Part shown: positions 23,959-31,948 of the stretch, one piece after another
Numbering within the stretch: the stretch's first letter is position 1
How the letters are laid out: each line of letters begins with the position of its first letter
Source of the DNA: CAVPCZ01 sp963779225
GTDB lineage: Bacteria; Bacteroidota; Ignavibacteria; UBA10030; UBA6906
DNA: 64,000 nt
Reading direction: 5' to 3'
Assembly (NCBI GenBank): GCA_963779225.1
Contig: CAVZWW010000002.1
Span: 62,001 to 126,000, forward strand
The notes under the pieces: model-generated
What the model was told of the DNA's origin: nothing
The model's database searches: none
Seen by the model: only the letters and a program-made list of their open reading frames with translations
Position numbers and translations under genes: made by a program

Positions 23959-26085
23959 CTATCGCACATCGATCCCCAGCTGGTCGCAGAGAAACGCATA
24001 GACGTCTGCAGTCTGTCTGATCCTGGTGCTGAGTCCGGTACCGATCCCGTGCCCTGATCCTGATGATTGGAGCAGCAGGACCGGCAGCCCCGAGGAGGTG
24101 GCATCCTGGAGGATCGCCGCCATCTTGCGCGAGTTGGCCGGATCGACGCGCCCGTCATTCTCTCCCGCCAGAAGAAACACGGCCGGGTACGCCGTGCCGC
24201 GAACGACATGGTGGTATGGGGAATAGGCATACATGGCCGCAAACTGGTCGGGGTTTTTCACGGTCCCGTATTCGGTGATGTTGAATGCACCGTTGGGAAA
24301 GAGCTCCATCCGGAGCATGTCGTAGATACCCACGTGACTCACCACTGCACGGTAGAGCGAAGGCTGCTGGGTCAGGACGGCGCCCATCAGCAGTCCCCCG
24401 TTGCTCCCTCCTTCGATCGCGAGGTGGTCCCGGTTCGTATAGCCGCTGTCGATGAGGTAGCGCGAACAGGCGATGAAATCATCAAAAACGTTCTGCTTGC
24501 GTGTCAGCATCCCCTGTTCGTGCCAGACATCCCCGAACTCTCCCCCACCGCGGAGATTGGTTTCGGCGACGATCCCCCCGCAGTCGAGCCAGAATCTGCG
24601 AGTGCGCGAGAAGGAAGGCGTCTCGATGATGCCGAAGCCCCCGTAACCACTCAGAAGCACCGGATTGCGGCCGTCGCGGACCGTTCCTTTTTTCATAACG
24701 AGATTCATGGGGATCCTGGTACCGTCCTTCGATGTGGCCATCACCCGCTCCACAGTTGCATCGTCAAAGCCGATGTCGACCGGGATGCCAAGGGAAGTTG
24801 GGGTCACTGCTCCCGTTGCGGCGTCACAGCGTCTCCAGGCAAAGGGTTCGAGATAGCTCTGGCCCCCAATCAAGAACGCGTCGCCGCCAATGTCCACCAG
24901 ACCTGCAACGGTCGACACCGGAGGGAGGGCGATCTCTTTGGGGTCCTGTCCGCCGGTCGAATAGATGGTCAAAGAGGAGGGACCCCCGGTGTTCCGGGCT
25001 ATCACCAGCTTCGTGTCGGTGACGAGAAACGTTTCAATCGTGAAGGCAGTTTCCGGGATGACGACCCGGGCCTGCCCGGGCCGCGAGGGGGAGAGTGAAA
25101 CGATCTTTCCGCGGGGAGCACCGGCACGGGACAATGCCAAGAGCGTTCCCCGGGGGCCGAAGGATATTGTCTTGACACGATCTTCATTCTTCGTCAGCTG
25201 TTTCCATTTCTTGTCCGGCCCCCGGAGGTAATGAGAAAAATCCCCGCCGTCGCCGTTGGCGACCGTCGCGAGCAGAAAGCGCCCGTCTTCCGACATCTCC
25301 AGACGAATTTCCGCGATACGCGGGAATTCCTTCCCGACGGCATAGACGTCCCGTGATGCGGGTGTACCGAGAGCGTGGAAATAGACCTGCTGATAGAAAT
25401 TCAGATCCTCCGCAGCCCGTTCCCCCTCGTAGGGGTAGCGCGTATAGAAGAAGCCGGTCCCCTCTTTATTCCAGGCGAGGTCACCTCCGCCCGTCGGGTA
25501 TTGGACGCGCGGCACGCTGTCTGCCAGCTTCTCTCCCGTAGCGGCATTGAACACATGTGCCGAGCCGTCTTCCGAGCCTCCCTTCGAGAGGCACACCGCC
25601 ACGAGCTTGCCGTCGGCCGAAGGCACGTACCAATCGATGGCGGTCCGGCCGGTGGAATCCAGGGTGTTCAAGTCCAGAATTACGCTCTCCCCTTCACTCG
25701 ATAGCGGCGACGCAAGCCGGACCAGTACCGGCTGGTTGGCGGGCGGCTGGTATTTCAGTGCAAACATCGCAGGACCTCGGCGGATAAGCGAGGAGTACGA
25801 CACTGCCTGTTTCTCGAGCAGCTCTTTCACGCGCCTTTCGACCGCATTGCGCATGCGTATTCCGTCCAGGTAGGATCGGGTGACTGCATTCTGTGAGTCG
25901 ACCCATGCCCTGACCTCGGGGCTTTTCTGCTCGGCCAGCCAGCGGTAGTCATCCGCGACTGTGACCCCGTGGTATTGATCGGACACCGGCCTTTTTGCGG
26001 TGGCGGGATAGTGCAGGTCCTTTCGCCCGCAGCCGGCGATAAACACGGACACGAGCACCAGGTATGCGATCCATCGGTGTGACAT
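23959..26085 (-). CDS. prolyl oligopeptidase family serine peptidase, lipoprotein
   Basis: 708 residues. The signal ends in LVSVFIAGC, so it is a lipoprotein. The family N-terminal segment (YPATAKRPVSDQYHGVTVADDYRWLAE) is followed by a seven-bladed propeller and an alpha/beta hydrolase domain. Catalytic residues are S561 (GGSNGG), D644 (ENDGRVDP) and H679 (SGHG). The substrate-binding strand GGGEFGDVWHEQGML is intact. It should cleave short peptides after proline outside the cytoplasm. ATG 26085 is preceded by GGAGGA. Together with the D-aminoacylase-like lipoprotein downstream it suggests peptide scavenging. Confidence 0.94.
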   Translation of the reverse strand: MSHRWIAYLVLVSVFIAGCGRKDLHYPATAKRPVSDQYHGVTVADDYRWLAEQKSPEVRAWVDSQNAVTRSYLDGIRMRNAVERRVKELLEKQAVSYSSLIRRGPAMFALKYQPPANQPVLVRLASPLSSEGESVILDLNTLDSTGRTAIDWYVPSADGKLVAVCLSKGGSEDGSAHVFNAATGEKLADSVPRVQYPTGGGDLAWNKEGTGFFYTRYPYEGERAAEDLNFYQQVYFHALGTPASRDVYAVGKEFPRIAEIRLEMSEDGRFLLATVANGDGGDFSHYLRGPDKKWKQLTKNEDRVKTISFGPRGTLLALSRAGAPRGKIVSLSPSRPGQARVVIPETAFTIETFLVTDTKLVIARNTGGPSSLTIYSTGGQDPKEIALPPVSTVAGLVDIGGDAFLIGGQSYLEPFAWRRCDAATGAVTPTSLGIPVDIGFDDATVERVMATSKDGTRIPMNLVMKKGTVRDGRNPVLLSGYGGFGIIETPSFSRTRRFWLDCGGIVAETNLRGGGEFGDVWHEQGMLTRKQNVFDDFIACSRYLIDSGYTNRDHLAIEGGSNGGLLMGAVLTQQPSLYRAVVSHVGIYDMLRMELFPNGAFNITEYGTVKNPDQFAAMYAYSPYHHVVRGTAYPAVFLLAGENDGRVDPANSRKMAAILQDATSSGLPVLLLQSSGSGHGIGTGLSTRIRQTADVYAFLCDQLGIDVR

Positions 26086-26342
26086 AGTTTTCCTCCGGAT
26101 AATTATCAGTTTCATGACTTGATGTTTTCAAGCATGCATTGTGGCGTGAACCGTGCATCCTTTCCGCAAGGATATGTCAGGGGCGGTACCTACGGTGGGT
26201 CGCGTTGCCAGTCCTGGCACGGCGGCACATATGCCCTCTCCAGTAGCTTTCGAGTACGACTTGTTCCCGAAGCTCTTCAAGATGGGCTCTACAGCGAAGA
26301 GATTGATTCAGGGTCCTTTGTGGCGGCTCGACGGCTGACGCT

Positions 26343-27221
26343 CTAGAAATCCCAGAGCGACCCCGAACCCATGAGAGCTACCAGGATCTTATGCACATAC
26401 CGATGCATTCGATCCCACGATCTTTCAACGACCCAGGCAGCACGTTCGGGAACGTAACTCAAGTTACCAGCCTTTCTGATGGCATGAACGACCTGATCAA
26501 ACCTGGCTTCATCTCCATCGACCACAGCCGCGAACAGTGGGGCCAGCAGGCCCCGCGTACTGCAGAAATGAGCAAGATGGTGGTCAACAACCGGATAATC
26601 AATGATGCGGACGTTCGGAAAGGAGGCAAGGTACCGGGCATGGCGACGGTCGGTTTTGTCGCCCCTGGAATAGTGGATAGTAATTCTGGTCGCGGCTCCC
26701 GGATGCGTTTCAAGGACCGTCCGCAAATCCATAAACGGTTTGCCGGGCCCGAATTCATTCTGCAACATCAGGAGGCGTTCGGGATAACTGGTGTCATCGG
26801 GCATCACGAGTCGCGTCTGAGCATTGAAGGTATGGATTTCGTCTACCCCGAGCATGACGCCCAACAAAATGGCGGCAAAACCCCCACCGGAATTACCAAT
26901 GGCGATGACACGTCTGACGTTTTGCGCTTCAATGATTTTCTTCAGAGATGCGACCACCTCCGGAACGCTGTCCCCCAGCAAGGGCGTTCCCTTCTGATAC
27001 CACAGCTGATGCTCATCGCGCACGTACACCCGTTTGGCGTTCAGAGCTGAAGTCGACTTCACAAAATCGAAACGGGCCTTCCCATCTGCCGCGGGAAACA
27101 CCGCAAAGGTGATCAGGAGTGTGTCACTCTGATGGCTGCAGTCAAGCCGCAGAGTTCTTTCGCCGGAACGGAGATCTTCTGACGGATCCAGCTGCCAGCC
27201 CGCCTTCTTACCCGCGATCAT
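26343..27221 (-). CDS. alpha/beta hydrolase-fold protein
   Basis: 292 residues, no signal peptide. The nucleophile elbow is GNSGGGFAAILLG; a likely acid (HYSRGDKTDR) and His (PVVDHHLAHF) follow at normal spacing. The fold resembles the small hydrolase-like proteins that accompany surface-polysaccharide glycosyltransferases. It is downstream of, and in line with, the N-acetyl sugar amidotransferase gene, 225 bases away, so a role in capsule or glycan decoration is possible. No substrate can be given. Start at 27221 has no clear ribosome site. Confidence 0.7.
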   Translation of the reverse strand: MIAGKKAGWQLDPSEDLRSGERTLRLDCSHQSDTLLITFAVFPAADGKARFDFVKSTSALNAKRVYVRDEHQLWYQKGTPLLGDSVPEVVASLKKIIEAQNVRRVIAIGNSGGGFAAILLGVMLGVDEIHTFNAQTRLVMPDDTSYPERLLMLQNEFGPGKPFMDLRTVLETHPGAATRITIHYSRGDKTDRRHARYLASFPNVRIIDYPVVDHHLAHFCSTRGLLAPLFAAVVDGDEARFDQVVHAIRKAGNLSYVPERAAWVVERSWDRMHRYVHKILVALMGSGSLWDF

Positions 27222-27446
27222 CAGTTATGCCTTCCCGACCGGAATACATGAAGATTGTACATTCAGAGGTTGTTGCTGTAACATAAGGAAATGGCAATGG
27301 AAATTCCACTCTCTCAAGGGACGCAAGAAGCAGAACGTAAGAAGCAGAGGGGGGAGTACATGCGACCGACGTTTCGCTTAGATTGCGTCCAAGTCATCGA
27401 TCTGGCTGCTCTGGTGCCCCATAGGGGAAGCCGGTAGTGATCAGTG

Positions 27447-28556
27447 TCATCTCAGCATGCCGGATACATGACGAACCAGAGATAGGGTACTTCTTGCTGC
27501 TGTAAATAGCCTGCTTGCCCGGTAATTCGGGAACTCAGAGAAGTGACGATCCTTTGTGGCCTCGAATTCTTCACGCGTCGCACCGATCTTGTGAAGGAAC
27601 TCTTCAAGCACCTTCGGTTCACTGCGTACCTCTCCTTCTTCGGCTTTTCTGAGTGCTTCTTCGCGTGTCATTTCACCGATTCGCACCAGGGCAGCGTATG
27701 CTCCCGTCGTCTCGGAGAATCCCCATTTCCGGTTCATCAAGTAGTCTTTCAGGGGATTGAGCCGGCAATCGCCGTGCTCCAGTTCTTCCGAGGGGGACTG
27801 CCAGCCGATCTCACGCTCGAGAATCTCCTTCATTGCCGCGGTCCCGGGATGGACGTAGTCAAGCACGTCAATATCCACCGGTGAAAAACCCAGGAGTCTC
27901 TTGAGCGTGTTCACCACCGGCGAAGCATTCACATAATGGCGAACGTCTTCATAGGCAATCCGGCCCTTGATAACATTCAGATAGTAGCGCCGGTCTGTAT
28001 AGTGCGACATGCTCATACCGTCGAGCCCCGAATCTCTTTCTGACGAGCCCCCTATGGCAATCAGACGGATGCCGTTTTGCAGCGCAATGCGATTTGCGGC
28101 CGCACCGATCATCATGTTGCATGGTGAACAGAACTCTCCGGCACGCACGAGAAACGTCTTGTAGAGATCCAGCAGACGGCGCTCGGAAGGCTTGAACACG
28201 ACGAGTTCTGCGCCCAGCGTTTTCACGGCTCTCTGGATGTTCAACCTGGCTTTCTCGGACTGGAAACCGTTGTCGAAATTGTACGCCAGGACATTCCGGC
28301 CGAATTCTTTCGCCATGAGGTAGAGCACAAACATACTGTCCTTCCCTCCACTCACGGGGACCAGCACATCGTAAACGCCGCGTCCACGGAATGACCGGAG
28401 GATCCGTTCCAGTTCTCCCCGCCGGAGCCCGGCATCTTTTATCGGACGCCGGGTGCGGGCATCACCAAAAGACCGACAATGGTTGCAGACACCGGCACCA
28501 TCCAGAACGACATCCGGCAAACCTGACGGCAGGACACACGTTACGCAGCGATCCAT
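27447..28556 (-). CDS. N-acetyl sugar amidotransferase (WbpG/PseA-like)
   Basis: 369 residues. N-terminal zinc-binding cysteines (CVTCVLPSG, GVCNHCRSF) are followed by the PP-loop ATP pyrophosphatase motif VPVSGGKDSMFVLYLM, and FCSPCNMMIGAAANRIA further on. This is the layout of the TIGR03573-type amidotransferases that convert an acetamido group to an amidine on surface sugars in O-antigen and flagellar glycan pathways. The start is taken as ATG 28556, which follows GGAGGGGGGT; two upstream in-frame ATGs lack this. The usual HisH/HisF-like partner genes are not adjacent. Confidence 0.88.
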   Translation of the reverse strand: MDRCVTCVLPSGLPDVVLDGAGVCNHCRSFGDARTRRPIKDAGLRRGELERILRSFRGRGVYDVLVPVSGGKDSMFVLYLMAKEFGRNVLAYNFDNGFQSEKARLNIQRAVKTLGAELVVFKPSERRLLDLYKTFLVRAGEFCSPCNMMIGAAANRIALQNGIRLIAIGGSSERDSGLDGMSMSHYTDRRYYLNVIKGRIAYEDVRHYVNASPVVNTLKRLLGFSPVDIDVLDYVHPGTAAMKEILEREIGWQSPSEELEHGDCRLNPLKDYLMNRKWGFSETTGAYAALVRIGEMTREEALRKAEEGEVRSEPKVLEEFLHKIGATREEFEATKDRHFSEFPNYRASRLFTAARSTLSLVRHVSGMLR

Positions 28557-29000
28557 ACCCCCCTCCATGTTTTGTTTCACTGACTCCGCGGGATACCCAC
28601 CGGGTGTTTCCCGTTGATCAGGGGCTATTCATTTCAGCCTCCCAAGGTTAACCGTGCCTGTGCACGGTTTGTCGTGAGTCAGATCTCTATGTGAGAACGC
28701 TGTACGCAAGTGTTGCCAGCAATGTATCAAGATGGGTGCCAGACGCGGCAGGCGAGCACGCCACTCCGAATTGCCAGTCTTTGAGCCACTCCGGGGAAGG
28801 CCCGCGCTATCGTAGCAGCCCGGGTGTGATTTTGTGTGCGTTTCTGTAGAAACTACACTCATGGGTTACAGAAGGCGCGCCGCTGCGCAGATCTCGTTGA
28901 CAGGGCGGGGCGCAGCCGACTCCACGTCCATGGCACTCCGGATGGGGGTGCCGATTGACTCGACCTCATCCCCGGGGGTATGTCTTTGCATGTGCGCTGT
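28557..29000. other. divergent intergenic region
   Basis: Holds the upstream region of the minus-strand amidotransferase and the approach to the plus-strand T9SS gene. One short hairpin, AACCGTGC/GCACGGTT around CTGT (28650-28669), sits about 95 bases before the amidotransferase gene; it has no T-run. No gene seen. Confidence 0.45.
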
Positions 29001-29029
29001 TTGACAACGTGATCCCTAGGGTGTATATT
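29001..29029 (+). promoter_or_regulatory. sigma70-type promoter
   Basis: TTGACA (29001-29006), exactly 17 bases, then TATATT (29024-29029). Predicted transcription start near 29036. It points at the T9SS beta-helix gene and places that gene's start downstream (ATG 29256). Members of this phylum often use other promoter consensus forms, so the match may be fortuitous. Confidence 0.45.
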
Positions 29030-29255
29030 CGTGCAGAGGATCAGATTTCTCCTCCGGCCAGCATGTCCGTCCGGGTTCGTCCGTGACGAGACCCCCTCCC
29101 GCAGAACAGAGCGGGGCGGGCCGCCACCCTCGACCCTGTTCTCCTTCTCCTCTTTCCGGGCCTGCCCTGAGCGCTCTCCCGAAGCGGGCCCTCCGCGACG
29201 ATACCTGGCCGGCCGTCATGCTTCGATGCTGATCCCCTATTCGAAGGACCGGTCT

Positions 29256-31919
29256 ATGCGCGCACGTACAGGCCCCTTCATCCTCCTGTGGATCTTCGTC
29301 AGCCCATTCCCCTTCTATGCCGTGACCGGAGGCCAGCCGGAAAGACCTTCCACCTACCACCCTCGGAAACCTGTATCGGCCGTGAAGACTTCGGGGCCTG
29401 CATTTCGAACAAACATTACCGCGGGTGATGTAAGCGGAACCTGGACGATAAAAAGGTCTCCCTATAACATTAGCGGAGAGATCACGATTCCTAACGACTC
29501 AACACTCACCATTGAACCCGGAGTAGAAGTGGTGTTCATGGGGCATTACAAGTTCAATGTGCAGGGCAGGTTGCTGGCAATCGGAACAGAAGCAGATACA
29601 ATCCGCTTCACGGCACAAGACACGGACAGCGGCTGGCACGGAATACGGTTTATCAACACTCCGCATACAAACGACACGTCGAAGATGATCTATTGCTCGT
29701 TCACACACGGAAAGGCGAATACCGGAGATTACGCCAGTCTTGACAGGTGCGGTGGGGCAATTATGATCAATGGATTTTCCAGGGTTCTGGTGTCCAACTG
29801 TCTGTTCGATTCGAACATGACCAGTGGAGATGTCACTGCCACGGGTGGCCCGGGAGTCTGCATATTTCGGGCCTCGCCGAGGATAACGAATAGTACGTTT
29901 GTCAACAATACGGGTGATGACGGTTCTGCCGGCGCGATAAAGTGTGACTTTGCCTCTGAGGCAGTCATATCGAACAATATCATCGCAAACAATACGAGTG
30001 TGTGTGGCGCGATTCTCTGTGCATATGACAGCCTGAACCGGCCAAGAGTTTCCGGCAACACTATCTTCAACAATGTCGCCACTTACGGTGGAGGAGGCAT
30101 CTTCATCTACGGTGGTTCACATGCGCGCATAGAGAACAACGTCATTCATCACAATCAAGCTCCCTTTGGGGCAGGTATCGTCTGTACCGATGCCGGCAAT
30201 CCGGTTCTCATCAACAACACTATTGTTTATAACAACGCAGAAAGTGGAGGAGGTATCTTTTGTGATGGCTCCGGCAACCCCATCTTTGTGAACAACATCG
30301 TCTGGGGCAATGCAGGCGGTCAGATCATCTGCCAGCCGCCGGTCCTCAGTCGCTTCTTCTACAACAATATTCAGGACGGGGCGCAGGAGGATGGAAACAT
30401 TCGTGCGGATCCCCTGTTCGCCGATAGCTCGTTTCGCCTATCCGACTCGAGTGAATGCATCGGGCTCGGAATAGATTCTGTTCAAATCGATGGCTTCTGG
30501 ATTCATGCTCCGGCACTTGACTTTGACGGCTCCGTCCGGCCTGCCCCTGCGGGATCCCGGCCCGACCTTGGGGCCCGGGAGCATCCTCTCGATATCGGGG
30601 TCACCGTGCCCCCAGTGCGAATCACACCATCATCTCTCGACTTTCAGAACGTCTTTGCCGGATCGGTGAGCGATACACTGCACATCGACGTCCAGAACCT
30701 GGGGGTGACTCCGAGAACGATCACGTCACTCTCCCTCGGGAGAAGCGAATTTCAGTTCAGCCCCATGCCGTCACTCCCCCTGTCGCTGGCCCCGGTATCT
30801 ACGGCCTCACTCAGGATAGCGTTCATGCCGACGGTTCCGGGAATGATCGTCCGGGATACGCTCATCGTCGGCACTTCCGATCTCCTCCTGCCGGGAGCAC
30901 CCGTGTTCCTCTCGGGCCGGGGGTCCGGTGCCATCCAGGGAGCCCGATCCGGCGTTCTGTACGGGATAGCCGCCTCCTCCAGTACGGTACGGTTGTTCGA
31001 GATCGACAAAACGACCGGGAGAGCGAATCTCACCGCGCGGATTTCGCCCCGACCTCCACCGGATTTGTGTGCCTTCACGATCCGCCGTTGTGACGCGACG
31101 TTGTATGCTGCCTTCCCGTCGGAAGGTGGAACAGCGCTGTGCAGGCTCGGTCCCGAGTTCGGAGATTTTGAACCATCCGGCAGGATCCCGGTGGGTGGGA
31201 TCACCTCGATGGCATTCAGTGAAAGCAACAGGCTTTACATCGTGACGTCTTCCGGAAAGCTGTATCGCGCTGATGATGCGGGAATGGATACGGTGTTCGT
31301 GGGATCAACGCAGTACGCCTTCACGGGTCTGGCATTCAGTCCGGCGACGGGCGTCCTCTGGGCGTCGCTGCACGACACGCTGTTCACTGTGGATACGGTG
31401 TCGGGGACTGCGACTATGGTCGGGTCAAGCGGAGGGGACCTCCGGCGGTCGTCCATCGCCTTCAACTCACTCGGCGTGATGTATGGACTCTACGGGACTG
31501 TGTTGATGACCATCGGGAAGGTGTGGGGGGAGCCGACCGGAATCGGGGAGACGGGCGTGCCGGAACTGATGGCGATTGCGATGAGGTGCGATGTCGTCAC
31601 TGAGGCTGATGAGGGAACGAACTTGCCCGGGCTCACCTGGCAGCTCGAGCAGAATTATCCGAACCCGTTCAATCCAACAACAAACATCAGATACCAGGTG
31701 CCTGCCCCGGGCGGAGTCCAGGGGCCGGGAGCCAATGAAGTTAAGCTGGCAGTCTACGATTTGCTGGGTCGTGAGGTGGCAGTGCTGGTGGACGAGAGGA
31801 AGCCGGCAGGGAACTTCGAGGCGACATTTGACGGGGCAAAGCTCTCCAGTGGCGTCTACATATACCGCCTGATTGCGGGTTCGTTTGTGCAAAGCAGAAG
31901 AATGATCCTCATGAAGTGA
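29256..31919 (+). CDS. large T9SS-exported beta-helix protein with Hydin-like domain
   Basis: 887 residues from ATG 29256, which has AAGGA eight bases upstream and gives a proper signal peptide (GPFILLWIFVSPFPFYAVTGG); the open frame extends further upstream without these. Residues about 60-420 form a right-handed parallel beta-helix of the pectate-lyase/NosD-like type (ENNVIHHNQAPFGAGIVC, NPVLINNTIVYNNAESGGGI). A choice-of-anchor-D/Hydin-like Ig domain (SLDFQNVFAGSVSDTLHIDVQNLG) and a propeller-like stretch follow. The end is a T9SS sorting domain (EQNYPNPFNPTTNIRYQVP to QSRRMILMK). Probably a surface glycan-binding or lytic protein; no catalytic residues are evident. Confidence 0.9.
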   Translation: MRARTGPFILLWIFVSPFPFYAVTGGQPERPSTYHPRKPVSAVKTSGPAFRTNITAGDVSGTWTIKRSPYNISGEITIPNDSTLTIEPGVEVVFMGHYKFNVQGRLLAIGTEADTIRFTAQDTDSGWHGIRFINTPHTNDTSKMIYCSFTHGKANTGDYASLDRCGGAIMINGFSRVLVSNCLFDSNMTSGDVTATGGPGVCIFRASPRITNSTFVNNTGDDGSAGAIKCDFASEAVISNNIIANNTSVCGAILCAYDSLNRPRVSGNTIFNNVATYGGGGIFIYGGSHARIENNVIHHNQAPFGAGIVCTDAGNPVLINNTIVYNNAESGGGIFCDGSGNPIFVNNIVWGNAGGQIICQPPVLSRFFYNNIQDGAQEDGNIRADPLFADSSFRLSDSSECIGLGIDSVQIDGFWIHAPALDFDGSVRPAPAGSRPDLGAREHPLDIGVTVPPVRITPSSLDFQNVFAGSVSDTLHIDVQNLGVTPRTITSLSLGRSEFQFSPMPSLPLSLAPVSTASLRIAFMPTVPGMIVRDTLIVGTSDLLLPGAPVFLSGRGSGAIQGARSGVLYGIAASSSTVRLFEIDKTTGRANLTARISPRPPPDLCAFTIRRCDATLYAAFPSEGGTALCRLGPEFGDFEPSGRIPVGGITSMAFSESNRLYIVTSSGKLYRADDAGMDTVFVGSTQYAFTGLAFSPATGVLWASLHDTLFTVDTVSGTATMVGSSGGDLRRSSIAFNSLGVMYGLYGTVLMTIGKVWGEPTGIGETGVPELMAIAMRCDVVTEADEGTNLPGLTWQLEQNYPNPFNPTTNIRYQVPAPGGVQGPGANEVKLAVYDLLGREVAVLVDERKPAGNFEATFDGAKLSSGVYIYRLIAGSFVQSRRMILMK

Positions 31920-31948
31920 ACGCGTCTTCCAGGAAGGGGCCCGATGGT

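Noticed and set aside
27325..27349. Short repeat AAGAAGCAGA in two copies
   Set aside because: Two 10-base copies near low-complexity sequence; no structure or function is suggested.
28650..28669. Hairpin AACCGTGC/GCACGGTT as a terminator or RNA gene
   Set aside because: No T-run, no gene ending near it on the right strand, and too short for an RNA gene.
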